Assembly (NCBI RefSeq): GCF_022879595.1
Contig: NZ_CP084268.1
Span: forward strand, 124,001-188,000
Length of the DNA stretch: 64,000 bases
Direction of reading: 5' to 3'
Source: Caballeronia sp. Lep1P3
GTDB taxonomy: Bacteria > Pseudomonadota > Gammaproteobacteria > Burkholderiales > Burkholderiaceae
How positions within the stretch are numbered: position 1 is the first letter of the stretch; each line of letters begins with the position of its first letter. Below, one piece after another: positions 51,959 through 60,546 of this stretch. Both the position numbers and the translations under genes were made by a program. The notes beneath the pieces are model-generated. The model ran no database searches and was not told where the DNA came from. It saw nothing but the letters and a program-made list of their open reading frames with translations.

Positions 51959-53167
51959 TTATAGCCAGTGCGTCTCGAAGCGGCACTCGGTCAGCGGCAC
52001 GCATCCATCGCGCGTCAGGAGCACCTGCTGTTCGAGCTTCACACCCTCGCTTCCGCCCTCTTCGCCGATGTAACTCTCGACGCACAGCGTCATGCCCGCT
52101 TCGAACACGCCGTCATAGCCCGCTTCGTGCCAGTCAATCGGATGCGCGATGGACGGATACTCGTCCACCATGCCGATGCCATGCGCGACACAGCTATAGC
52201 GATTCGTGACGTAGATGTCGGGTATCTTCCACGCCTTCTCGGAGAACTCGCGAAACGCCATGCCGGGCCGCAGCAGGTCCATGTTGAAGTGCACCTGCGA
52301 ATAAGCGCGCTCGTAGAGCCTGCGTTGGGCGTCGGTGGGCCGCGTGTCGCCGACGGTCCATGTGCGCGAAATATCGGAGCAGTAGCCGTGCGGCCCGACC
52401 ATGTCCGTGTCGAAGGCGAGCAACTCGCCTTGCCGAAGCATGCGCGGCGAACATTCGTGCATCCACGGATTCGTGCGATCGCCCGAAGCCAGCAGCCGCG
52501 TTTCGATCCATTCGCCGCCATGCCGGATGTTCTCGTGATGCAGATGCGCCCATAGGTCCTGCTCCGTGATGCCGGGCCGCAGTTCGCGACGCATGCGCTC
52601 GATGCCCGCCTCGCATGCACGCAGCGATTCCCCGATCAATGCGATTTCGCCGCTCGACTTGACCGTGCGCGCCATCTCCATCATGGCTTGCCCATCCATG
52701 AGCGCGAAGCCGTGCCGGACGAGGCAAGCAGCGCCGACCGCATCGAGACGGTCCACGGCGAGGCGCAATTCGCCGGGTGCGCGGCAACGCATGACATCGG
52801 CGATCTCCGCAGCCCAAAGTTCGGCGCGTTGCTGTGCATCGTGGCCCGCGCTGAAGAAGGTCCAGCCAAGCGCGCTGCGCAATTCGAAGTCCAGCGCGAT
52901 GCCGTCCCACACATGCTCGCAACGATGAAACTCCCAGCCGATGACACGGCCGTCCGCAAACACCATCACGTAGCGCGACGGATTGCGTCCGCTCCAGATT
53001 TGCATGTTCGACGTATCGGTGGCGTACCGGATGTTGACCGGGTCGTACAGCAGAATCGCAGAGCAATCGCTTCGGCGCAGCATCGCCAGCACACGCGACA
53101 GACGATACGCGCGAACGTCGGCCATCATGTGATCCGTGGACGCTTGAATCTCATCGTTCGTCATCAT
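51959..53167 (-). CDS. M24-fold metalloenzyme, DddP-like (candidate DMSP lyase or related onium enzyme)
   Basis: 402 residues, creatinase-type N-terminal domain plus pita-bread domain. Metal ligands D253, D255, D265, H329, E364, E379. The motif after H329 is HGIGMVDEYP: Asp335 replaces the second His found in M24 peptidases. As I recall the DddP structures (metal ligands D295, D297, D307, H371, E406, E421; catalytic D377; Y366), every interval matches, including Y324 and D335. Two bases... it lies 17 bases after the reductase stop and ends the Rieske operon. A lyase or C-N/C-S hydrolase on a methylated osmolyte is more likely than peptidase activity. Confidence 0.7.
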   Translation of the reverse strand: MMTNDEIQASTDHMMADVRAYRLSRVLAMLRRSDCSAILLYDPVNIRYATDTSNMQIWSGRNPSRYVMVFADGRVIGWEFHRCEHVWDGIALDFELRSALGWTFFSAGHDAQQRAELWAAEIADVMRCRAPGELRLAVDRLDAVGAACLVRHGFALMDGQAMMEMARTVKSSGEIALIGESLRACEAGIERMRRELRPGITEQDLWAHLHHENIRHGGEWIETRLLASGDRTNPWMHECSPRMLRQGELLAFDTDMVGPHGYCSDISRTWTVGDTRPTDAQRRLYERAYSQVHFNMDLLRPGMAFREFSEKAWKIPDIYVTNRYSCVAHGIGMVDEYPSIAHPIDWHEAGYDGVFEAGMTLCVESYIGEEGGSEGVKLEQQVLLTRDGCVPLTECRFETHWL

Positions 53168-53184
53168 CTGTCCTCCTTAGCGTT

Positions 53185-54303
53185 CTACAGATCCAGAACG
53201 ATGTCGGAGGTCGGGCGGCTGCAGCATAGGAGCCGGAAGCCCTTGGCAATCTCGCGTTCGCGGATACCGCCGTTGTGCTTCATATCGACATCGCCTTCAA
53301 GCAGTTTCGTCTTGCACGTCCCGCACACGCCCTGACTGCACGATGACGGTATCGCGACGCCCGCCCTGCGTGCCGCGGCAAGCACGGTCTCCGATGCGTT
53401 CATCGCGAACGTCCTCGACGACTTCGATAGCGTCACGTTGAAGATGCCCTCGGCCGCGCATGCAGGCTCGGGCGCAACGCCAGCGGTGATATCGAAGCTC
53501 TCCTGGTGATAGCGCGCCGGATCGTGGCCGCCCGCGCGCAACACATCGCGCACGGCGCTCATGTAGCCCGCCGGACCGCAGGTGAACACATCGCGCTCGG
53601 CGTAGTCCGGAAGCCATGCGGACAAGAGTTGGAGGCTCAGGCGCCCGGTCGCACCGGACCACATGGGTTCATCGCCCGTTCCTTCGCAGACGAAGAAGAC
53701 CTTCAAGCGCGGTGAGAGCGCGGCGAGCCGTTCCAGTTCGCGGCGAAAGACGATGTCCGCAGGCGTGCGCGCGCTATGCACGAACGCGATGTCGCGATCG
53801 AGACCGAGATCGATGCTCGCGCGCGTCATCGACATGAGCGGCGTAATGCCCGACCCAGCAGAGAGATAGAGCAGCTTCTGCGCCGCCGATGCGCTCGGCG
53901 TGAACACGCCCGATGGACCATACGCCCGCAGTTCGCAGCCCGCCTTCATGGTGTCGTGAAGCCAGTTCGACATGACGCCGTCAGGCACGCGCTTCACCGT
54001 GATCGATACCAGCCACGGACGCGTGGGCGGCGACGAAATCGTGTAGCAGCGCTCGACCGATTGCCCTTGCACGTGCGCCGATACGGTCATGAACTGGCCC
54101 GGCTCGAAGCGCACGGGCACGCCGTCTTCGGTGCGGAACTCGAAGGTCCTCACGTCGTGCGTTTCGTCGATCACGCGGCAGCATGTCAACGTCTGCTGCT
54201 CGCCGCTTGCCCAGGCCCGCGTGCCGGTGTCCCATGTGCGAGGGCTGCATAGCCGGTCGAAGGTTTCGGGCATGCGCAGGAAAGCCGTATCGATTGCGTT
54301 CAT
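53185..54303 (-). CDS. GbcB-like FAD/[2Fe-2S] reductase of the Rieske oxygenase
   Basis: 372 residues from the ATG at 54303, chosen for AGAGG eight bases upstream and its place just after the Rieske stop. Order: FAD domain with RCYTISSPP, NAD domain with LSAGSGITPLMSM and FTCGPAGYM, then a C-terminal plant-type [2Fe-2S] ferredoxin with CSQGVCGTC and a final Cys in LLCCSRP. This FAD-NAD-2Fe2S order is that of GbcB/StcB-type partners of betaine demethylases. Confidence 0.88.
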   Translation of the reverse strand: MNAIDTAFLRMPETFDRLCSPRTWDTGTRAWASGEQQTLTCCRVIDETHDVRTFEFRTEDGVPVRFEPGQFMTVSAHVQGQSVERCYTISSPPTRPWLVSITVKRVPDGVMSNWLHDTMKAGCELRAYGPSGVFTPSASAAQKLLYLSAGSGITPLMSMTRASIDLGLDRDIAFVHSARTPADIVFRRELERLAALSPRLKVFFVCEGTGDEPMWSGATGRLSLQLLSAWLPDYAERDVFTCGPAGYMSAVRDVLRAGGHDPARYHQESFDITAGVAPEPACAAEGIFNVTLSKSSRTFAMNASETVLAAARRAGVAIPSSCSQGVCGTCKTKLLEGDVDMKHNGGIREREIAKGFRLLCCSRPTSDIVLDL

Positions 54304-54316
54304 CGGATTCGCCTCT

Positions 54317-55573
54317 TTAGATTCCATGTGCATGCAGTCTCGCGGCATACCACTGCGAGAACTGTTCGACGTAGACCTCGGTGAAAGGCGAAAACACGCC
54401 GGGACGATAAGCCGGGTCCTGCGTGCCCTGATGCGTTATTTCGACGAGGTGCTTGTCCTGCGCATTCGTCGCGGCCCACACTTCGGTCAGTTCCTTGACG
54501 GTGTAATCGACGCCTTCCACCGCGTCCGCATGAACGAGCCACTTCGAACGCACGAGCGTTCTGTCGGGTGCAAGCGGAATGATGTAGGTCACCACTGCGT
54601 GATCGCTCATGACGTGCGTCCACGAGTTATGCGTCCATAGATGGTGGTCGCCGAGATCGCGCCGCGTGAGCTTGCCGAAGAGCTTCGCGCTCGCGACCTT
54701 CGTGCTCACGGTCTGCGACTCGCCGGCGCCGGCAATCACGAGTTGCTGCGTGCGAAATTGCGTCACCGCATCTTCGCCGAGCCATTCGACCGTATCGCCG
54801 ATGAACCCGTCGCGTTGCCAGCTTGCCTGAGATGCCGCATTGCGCGTCTTGTAGTCGTCGAGCGCGCGAAGCGATTCATCGCTCAACTCTTCCGCGCAAA
54901 AGCCGAAGTCTTCCGGCAGAAACGATGCGGTCAGTTCGGGATGCGTCGCCTGACAGTGATAGCACTCGCGGTTGTTTTCGACGACGAGCTTCCAGTTGCC
55001 GTTCTCGACGATCTCCTGCTCGAACGCGATCTTCGTGTGTTGCAGGTCATAGGGCGCGAGGCGCGGCGTGAGCGTATCGGCGAGCTTCGCGATGTCTTCG
55101 GGCGCGCGCTCGTCGAGGCACACGAAGATGTGCGCGCCGATCACCTTCGTATGCACGGGCATCAGGCTGCGGCAGGTGCGGTCGAAGTCGCGGCCCATGT
55201 GGCCCGCGTGGCGCAGCGAACCATCGAGATCGTAGGTCCACTGGTGATACGGACAAACGAGCATGCCGACGGTCGACTTGCCCGCTTCTTTCAGGCGCGC
55301 GCCGCGATGCCGGCACACGTTGCGATACGTGCGGATGTTCTCGTCGTCGTCGCGCACGATCATGATCGACGCACGCCCGATATCAACGGTCGATACGTCG
55401 CCGGACTCGGGTACGTCCGCCGTCACGCCGACGAGTATCCAGTGCTTGTGAAAGAAGACATCGACATCGTTGTCGAACACGTCGTCACGGCCGAACAGTT
55501 CGCCCGGCATGCCGTGGCCCGGCTCGCGGCTGCGAATCAGTTCGCCATGCGTTTTGATGTGCACTTCGGACAT
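54317..55573 (-). CDS. Rieske oxygenase, GbcA/stachydrine-demethylase type
   Basis: 418 residues. Rieske ligands C87, H89 (NVCRHRG) and C107, H110 (CPYHQWTYDLDG); mononuclear iron site in NNRECYHCQATHPEL (E203, H206, H211). The ECYHC..H pattern and the adjacent GbcB-like reductase are those of oxygenases that demethylate glycine betaine, proline betaine (Stc2) and carnitine-like compounds. It would remove a methyl group from an onium substrate as formaldehyde. A LysR-type palindrome lies just upstream. Confidence 0.87.
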   Translation of the reverse strand: MSEVHIKTHGELIRSREPGHGMPGELFGRDDVFDNDVDVFFHKHWILVGVTADVPESGDVSTVDIGRASIMIVRDDDENIRTYRNVCRHRGARLKEAGKSTVGMLVCPYHQWTYDLDGSLRHAGHMGRDFDRTCRSLMPVHTKVIGAHIFVCLDERAPEDIAKLADTLTPRLAPYDLQHTKIAFEQEIVENGNWKLVVENNRECYHCQATHPELTASFLPEDFGFCAEELSDESLRALDDYKTRNAASQASWQRDGFIGDTVEWLGEDAVTQFRTQQLVIAGAGESQTVSTKVASAKLFGKLTRRDLGDHHLWTHNSWTHVMSDHAVVTYIIPLAPDRTLVRSKWLVHADAVEGVDYTVKELTEVWAATNAQDKHLVEITHQGTQDPAYRPGVFSPFTEVYVEQFSQWYAARLHAHGI

Positions 55574-55679
55574 CGTTTTCTCCGCGTCTCAGGGGTGCGG
55601 GAATTCGAATGCTCCCGCGATGAACCCGAGTATTGGAGCAACGCAAAACGACGTCAACGCGCTTTATATGCAGCCTGGC

Positions 55680-55694
55680 ATAACTTCAAGTTAT
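55680..55694. promoter_or_regulatory. LysR box (T-N11-A palindrome) upstream of the Rieske operon
   Basis: ATAACTT-C-AAGTTAT, a perfect 15-base palindrome that contains T-N11-A (T 55681, A 55693), the consensus form of LysR sites. It lies 107-121 bases before the Rieske gene and between it and the LysR gene at 55712, so that regulator is the likely binder. Confidence 0.65.
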
Positions 55695-55711
55695 ACGTGG
55701 GCGCGGCTCGC

Positions 55712-56650
55712 TCAGAACGACTCGAGCGCAATCGATTCCGCGCGCAAGCCATCGATCAGACCGTCGATGGCCGGCGTGATCGTGCGTCCGTGCGGCACGA
55801 TCACGTAGTACGAATCGGGCGACTTATACGTTGCCACCGGAAGCCTCACGAGTTCGCGCGCTTGCAGCAGGTCGTGCACCAGCCGCCCCCAGCCGAGCGC
55901 GATGCCTTCGCCGTATCGCGCGGCGGCTATGGCATCCGTGTAGAGCGTGCATCGCAGCGCGAACTGAAGCCTGAGCGGGCGATGCCCGAGCGCGTTGAAC
56001 CACTCGTCCCATGTCATCCAGCCTTCGGATGTCGAGTCAGACTCGATGAGCGGCTCGTTCGCGAGGTCCGCAATCGACGCGGGCTTGCCTCGCGCGCGCA
56101 ACCATGCCGGCGAACAGACGGGAAAGACTTCCTCGTCGAAGAGAAAGGTCGCGCTGCCGTCCGCCCATGCGCCGTTGCCGAAGCGCACGACAGCATCGAT
56201 CTCCTTGTGGCGCAGGTCCGCGGTGAACATCTGCGTCGAGAGTTGCAGCCGAAGCTCGGGCATGGCCTCCTTGAGCCGCGAGAGGCGCGGCAAGAGCCGA
56301 AAGTGCGAGAACGCCGACGTTGCGGCAACCACGAGTTCCTGCTGGCCGGGATCGCTGACGAGCCGGTCGAATACGCCAGCGATCTTCTGCATCGACTCGG
56401 CCACGACGAGATACAGCTCGCGGCCTTCGTCCGTCAGTTCGATCGCGCGATGCAGCCGGCGAAAGAGCCGGCACCCGAGCGTGTCTTCGAGAAACTTCAC
56501 CTGCCGGCTGACTGCCGCCTGCGTCACGCCCAGTTCGTGCGCGGCCATCGTGAAGCTCTGCAAACGCGCGACGGCTTCGAACTCGACGAGCGCGGTCACC
56601 GAAGGAATCAGCCTGCGATAGCCTCTCGTTCGCGTGGATGTCGTTTTCAT
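55712..56650 (-). CDS. LysR-family transcriptional regulator
   Basis: 312 residues from the ATG at 56650; the frame from 56743 would add an Arg-rich stretch overlapping the cupin gene. Winged helix LQSFTMAAHELGVTQAAVSRQVKFLEDTLG, GcvA-like effector domain. Probably controls the Rieske/reductase/M24 operon through the palindrome at 55680-55694. Confidence 0.85.
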   Translation of the reverse strand: MKTTSTRTRGYRRLIPSVTALVEFEAVARLQSFTMAAHELGVTQAAVSRQVKFLEDTLGCRLFRRLHRAIELTDEGRELYLVVAESMQKIAGVFDRLVSDPGQQELVVAATSAFSHFRLLPRLSRLKEAMPELRLQLSTQMFTADLRHKEIDAVVRFGNGAWADGSATFLFDEEVFPVCSPAWLRARGKPASIADLANEPLIESDSTSEGWMTWDEWFNALGHRPLRLQFALRCTLYTDAIAAARYGEGIALGWGRLVHDLLQARELVRLPVATYKSPDSYYVIVPHGRTITPAIDGLIDGLRAESIALESF

Positions 56651-56696
56651 TTTCGCGGCGACGTGAGTGACTCTGAATGCGTCTCTTCGACGCCGG

Positions 56697-57050
56697 CTAA
56701 AGCGTCGATTCGCTGCCCGTGACGACGAGCACCGTGCAGCCATCGCGCGAGTGCGACCAGTGCGCGGTTCCCTTCGCGAAGGTCACGATCTGGCCGGCGG
56801 TGAAATCCGTGCCGTCCTGATCGGTGTACACGCCATCCATGATGAAGAGCAATTCGGTCGATTCATGGGTATGAAAGAGGGACTTCGCCCCGGCATCGAG
56901 CCGCATCCAGTAGCTCGTCCATGCGCCGCTATCGTCGTCGGCGACGGGAATGATCCAGAAGCCGGGATGACGTTCTCCTTCGATGAGCATCGGTTTCCAC
57001 GCGTCTTTCTGCACGCTGTGAACCGTGCGGCCCTGCGGTGTCTCTGTCAT
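56697..57050 (-). CDS. Single-domain cupin protein
   Basis: 117 residues. One cupin barrel: metal-site HTHESTELLFIMDGVY (His, His, Glu) and the later His in GTAHWSHS. Small cupins of this form often bind or modify small carboxylates. Between two LysR genes on the same strand as the Rieske operon; its precise role in the locus is unknown. Confidence 0.78.
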   Translation of the reverse strand: MTETPQGRTVHSVQKDAWKPMLIEGERHPGFWIIPVADDDSGAWTSYWMRLDAGAKSLFHTHESTELLFIMDGVYTDQDGTDFTAGQIVTFAKGTAHWSHSRDGCTVLVVTGSESTL

Positions 57051-57069
57051 GTGTTTTATCGTCGGATGA

Positions 57070-58083
57070 TTACGACACGGCGCGTTCCTCGCTGCGCGCG
57101 TTATCCTCGCGCCAGCTCGCCATCATGTCCTTCACTTCGCCCACGAGCCAGGTGCGAAAGAGCTTGTACTCCGGCCGCTCGACCGCGTTCTTGTGCGTGA
57201 TGAGATAGTGATACCGGTCGGCGAACACGAGACTTTCCTGCACGGGCCGCACGAGAACGCCCTGTTCCACCTGACGATGCACGAGGTGATGCCAGCCGAG
57301 CAGCGTGCCCTCGCCTTCTTCCGCTTGCGATACGAGCAGGCGATAGTCGTTGCTCTCGAGATGATCGGTTTCGACCATTCGTTCGCCGCCTTCGCCTTGC
57401 TGGAACCAGTTGCGCCATACGCGCCAGTCGACGTGCTCGCACACTTGCGTGCGGCCAAGCGGCGACAGATTGAGCGTTGGATATCTGAGCAGATCGAGCG
57501 CGCCCAACTTCCTTCCGCGATACTGCTCCTCGAAGAACCGCTTGCTGCAAACGGGATAGACGACATCGTGAAACAGGCGCTCGACTTCATACTCCGCTTC
57601 GCGAGGCGGGTTCTTCGTGATGATGACATCGGGATCGATGAGCCTGTCGAACTCCATGAAGTGATCCGTCACGATGACATTGAGTTTCACATCGGGAAAG
57701 AGCTTCCTGAATGCCTGAAGCCTTGGCGCGAGCCACAGCGCCGAGAAGGTATGCGACACGCAAACCGTCAGCGCCGCGCGACCGGCACGTCGCACTGTCT
57801 CGACGGTTTCCGCGATATTCATGATCGACAGATACGACGCGTTGTACAAAAGGCGTCCCGCTTCGGTCAACGCGATGTGTCTTCCCGAGCGGTCGAAGAG
57901 CGCCACTTCGAGCGAATCCTCGAGCTCCTTGATTTGCCGGCTAATGGCGGCTTGCGTCACGCAAAGCACTTCGGCGGCTTGCGTGAAGTTCTCGTAGCGC
58001 GCCGCTGTGACGAAGCATTTGAGCGCGCGCAGCGAAGGCATTTGCGCGAGCAGGCGGTCGGTAAAGATCTGCTTTTTCTGCAT
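57070..58083 (-). CDS. LysR-family transcriptional regulator (GcvA-like)
   Basis: 337 residues from the ATG at 58083 (AGAGG upstream); ATG at 58116 or 58041 are alternatives. Winged helix YENFTQAAEVLCVTQAAISRQIKELEDSL, effector domain from about residue 110. Second LysR in this block, probably for the ProC/ALDH/oxidase/DHDPS/glyA operon. Cupin gene begins 19 bases downstream. Confidence 0.84.
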   Translation of the reverse strand: MQKKQIFTDRLLAQMPSLRALKCFVTAARYENFTQAAEVLCVTQAAISRQIKELEDSLEVALFDRSGRHIALTEAGRLLYNASYLSIMNIAETVETVRRAGRAALTVCVSHTFSALWLAPRLQAFRKLFPDVKLNVIVTDHFMEFDRLIDPDVIITKNPPREAEYEVERLFHDVVYPVCSKRFFEEQYRGRKLGALDLLRYPTLNLSPLGRTQVCEHVDWRVWRNWFQQGEGGERMVETDHLESNDYRLLVSQAEEGEGTLLGWHHLVHRQVEQGVLVRPVQESLVFADRYHYLITHKNAVERPEYKLFRTWLVGEVKDMMASWREDNARSEERAVS

Positions 58084-58221
58084 GGTCTGGAGCCTCTGTA
58101 GCGCGGCAAAAGCCATCGCGTCAGATGCCGTCCTCGCGGAACGCCTGACCGATGGACTCGTTGTTGCTTATCTTACTGCCGCATTTTTATTCCGACGTGC
58201 CTTGCTCGCAAGCGCCCCGAG

Positions 58222-58992
58222 TCATGCGTTCGCGTTCAGTCGCTCGGCTACCGCGTTCATCGCGCTGCCGATCTGCGCAAAAAAGCCCTCGGATTCGAGC
58301 TTCGAATGCATGAGCGCGTTGATGCCGCCTTCGGTCGTGCACTGCATCGCGAGATCGGCGAACGAGTCGTGGCCAAGCTGCGCCATCTGCGCTAGCCCCG
58401 AGTAATAACCCGACAAAAAAGCGCGTGCACGGTCGTAGGGTACGCCCTCTTTCACAAGCCACTTCGCTTGTGCCTCGACGAACGTGTAATACGTCGACAT
58501 GGTCGCGGTCGCGGCGGAGAAGGCATCGAATTGACGTTCTTCGCTCACTTCCACCGCCGCGCCGACAGCCGAGAACAGCGCGGCGGCATGTTCATTCGGC
58601 GGATGAATCACCGTGCTGCCGAAGCCATGCGCCGTCGCGGGCAACGGAATGGCGCGGACGATCCGCGCTCCCGCGCCGATGCAGCGCGCAAGCTGCTCGA
58701 TCGTCAGTCCGGCAACGAAGCTGATGACGGTGTGCTCCGGCCGGAACGCGAGCGCGTGAAGCACATCCGTCGCGACGCCCGGCAATACCGCGATGCACGC
58801 GACATCGCACGCATCCAGCACGCGCTGATTGGATTCGCAGACGCGAACGCGATCGTCCAGCCTCGCGAGTTCCGCCGCCGTTTCAGCGTTGCGCGGCGAA
58901 AGCGCGATGCTTTCAACGTTCAAGCTCGAACGGCAGAGGCCCGTGACGACCGCCTTCGTGATGCCGCCGGAGCCGATAAAGCCTATATTCAT
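58222..58992 (-). CDS. Pyrroline-5-carboxylate reductase-like protein
   Basis: 256 residues. N-terminal NAD(P) fold GFIGSGGITKAVVTGL; C-terminal helical dimerisation domain with TTEGGINALMHSKLES where ProC has the PGGTT segment. ProC reduces cyclic imines (pyrroline-5-carboxylate) to proline; homologues act on related imines. Last gene of the glyA operon. A ring-imine reductase fits a proline-betaine or hydroxyproline-type route. Confidence 0.78.
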   Translation of the reverse strand: MNIGFIGSGGITKAVVTGLCRSSLNVESIALSPRNAETAAELARLDDRVRVCESNQRVLDACDVACIAVLPGVATDVLHALAFRPEHTVISFVAGLTIEQLARCIGAGARIVRAIPLPATAHGFGSTVIHPPNEHAAALFSAVGAAVEVSEERQFDAFSAATATMSTYYTFVEAQAKWLVKEGVPYDRARAFLSGYYSGLAQMAQLGHDSFADLAMQCTTEGGINALMHSKLESEGFFAQIGSAMNAVAERLNANA

Positions 58993-59034
58993 AGATGGAT
59001 TCCCGAATGTGCCGCAGTCATGTTCAATGCGGTA

Positions 59035-60531
59035 TCAGTCCGCGAGCTTGATCCATGTCGTCTTGAGCTCGCAATACTGGTCGTGCGCGTAGACAGACTT
59101 GTCTCTTCCGCCGAAGCCGGACTGCTTGAAGCCGCCGAAAGGCGTCGAGAGATCGCCTTCGCCGAAGCAGTTGACCGTGACCGTGCCCGCGCGAATGCGC
59201 GATGCGATTTTGTGCGCGTGGTTCACGTTGTCCGTCCAGAGCGATGCAGCGAGGCCATAGCACGTATCGTTGGCAATGCGCACCGCATCCTCGATATCGT
59301 CGTATTCGATGACGCACAGCACCGGCCCGAACACTTCGTCGCGCGCAATGCTCATCTCGGGCGTCACGTTGTCGAAGATCGTCGGCTCGACGAACCAGCC
59401 GCCGCTTTGCGAAAGCGCCGCGTTGCCGCCGCACACGAGATGCGCGCCTTCGGCCTTCGCCTTCTCGATGTGCGATAGCACCTTGTCGTAATGGCCGGCT
59501 TCGATGAGCGCGCCGAGTTTCACGTCGGGATCGAGCGGGTCGCCGGTGCGCCAGCCTTCGAGCACGCCCTGAATCTTTTCGAGCAACGCGGCTTTCATGC
59601 TCGACGGAACGATGATGCGCGAGCCCGCGCTACAGTTCTCGCCCATGTTCCAGAACGCGGCGGCGACCGCGTTTTCCGCGACGGCATCGAGATTCGCGAC
59701 ATCGGGCAACACGACTTGAGGATTCTTGCCGCCGCATTCGAGCACCACGCGCTTCAGGTTCGTATCGGCGGAATAGCGCAGGAAGCGTTTGCCCGTTTCA
59801 GTCGAGCCCGTGAACGCGACGAGGTCCACATCGCGATGAAGACCGAGCGCCTGCCCCGCGCCTTCGCCGAAACCCGTCACCACGTTGAACACGCCCGCAG
59901 GCAAGCCGGCTTCGATGGCGAGATCCGCGATGCGCAGCGTGGAAAGCGATGTCTGCTCCGCCGGCTTGATGATGACGCTATTGCCGACCGACAGCGCCGG
60001 CCCGATCTTCCACGCAAGCATGAGCGCCGGAAAGTTCCACGGCAGCACGCCTGCGACGACGCCTATCGGCTCGCGCGTAATCATGCTGACGACACCCGCA
60101 CCCGATGGCGAGAGCGCGTCATAGCGCTTGTCCGTGACTTCCGCGTGCCATCGGATGCACGCGGCCGACTCGGGAATATCGAGGCTCATGCATTCGCTGA
60201 CAGGCTTGCCGGCTTCGAGCGCTTCCAGAAGCGCGAGTTCTTCCGCATGTTCGTCGATCAGTTGCGCGAGCCGCAGCAACACGCCTTTGCGATGCGCGGG
60301 CGCGGCCTTCGACCAGACGCCGCTTTCGAATGCGTTGCGTGCTGCGGCGACCGCGCGGTCCACGTCGGCCGCTTCGCATTTCGCGATCTTCGCAAGCACT
60401 TTGCCTGTAGCGGGATTCAGCGTGTCGAAGCTCGCTTCAGATGCGGCGGCGCACCGTTTTCCTTCGATGAACGCGCGGCCATCGAGCGATACGCGCCCGG
60501 CCATCTGCTTCCATTCTTCGTATGTGCTCAT
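59035..60531 (-). CDS. NAD(P)-dependent aldehyde dehydrogenase (PuuC-like)
   Basis: 498 residues, complete ALDH. PWNFP (active-site Asn), FTGSTETGKR cofactor loop, general-base Glu in LECGGKN and nucleophile Cys in MGENCSAGSR. Closest in pattern to gamma-glutamyl-aminobutyraldehyde dehydrogenases; with a DHDPS-family enzyme beside it, an alpha-ketoglutarate-semialdehyde-type substrate is also plausible. Confidence 0.9.
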   Translation of the reverse strand: MSTYEEWKQMAGRVSLDGRAFIEGKRCAAASEASFDTLNPATGKVLAKIAKCEAADVDRAVAAARNAFESGVWSKAAPAHRKGVLLRLAQLIDEHAEELALLEALEAGKPVSECMSLDIPESAACIRWHAEVTDKRYDALSPSGAGVVSMITREPIGVVAGVLPWNFPALMLAWKIGPALSVGNSVIIKPAEQTSLSTLRIADLAIEAGLPAGVFNVVTGFGEGAGQALGLHRDVDLVAFTGSTETGKRFLRYSADTNLKRVVLECGGKNPQVVLPDVANLDAVAENAVAAAFWNMGENCSAGSRIIVPSSMKAALLEKIQGVLEGWRTGDPLDPDVKLGALIEAGHYDKVLSHIEKAKAEGAHLVCGGNAALSQSGGWFVEPTIFDNVTPEMSIARDEVFGPVLCVIEYDDIEDAVRIANDTCYGLAASLWTDNVNHAHKIASRIRAGTVTVNCFGEGDLSTPFGGFKQSGFGGRDKSVYAHDQYCELKTTWIKLAD

Positions 60532-60546
60532 GCTTGACCTCGTCGA

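Noticed and set aside
51959..53167. Ectoine hydrolase (DoeA/EutD), another M24 member
   Set aside because: The N-terminal segment does not match the DoeA pattern, and no ectoine genes (deacetylase, transporter, EutA/B/C) are nearby; the active-site spacing fits DddP instead.
54641..56722. 693-codon plus-strand frame opposite the Rieske gene
   Set aside because: Antisense shadow of the Rieske and LysR genes without ribosome-binding site.
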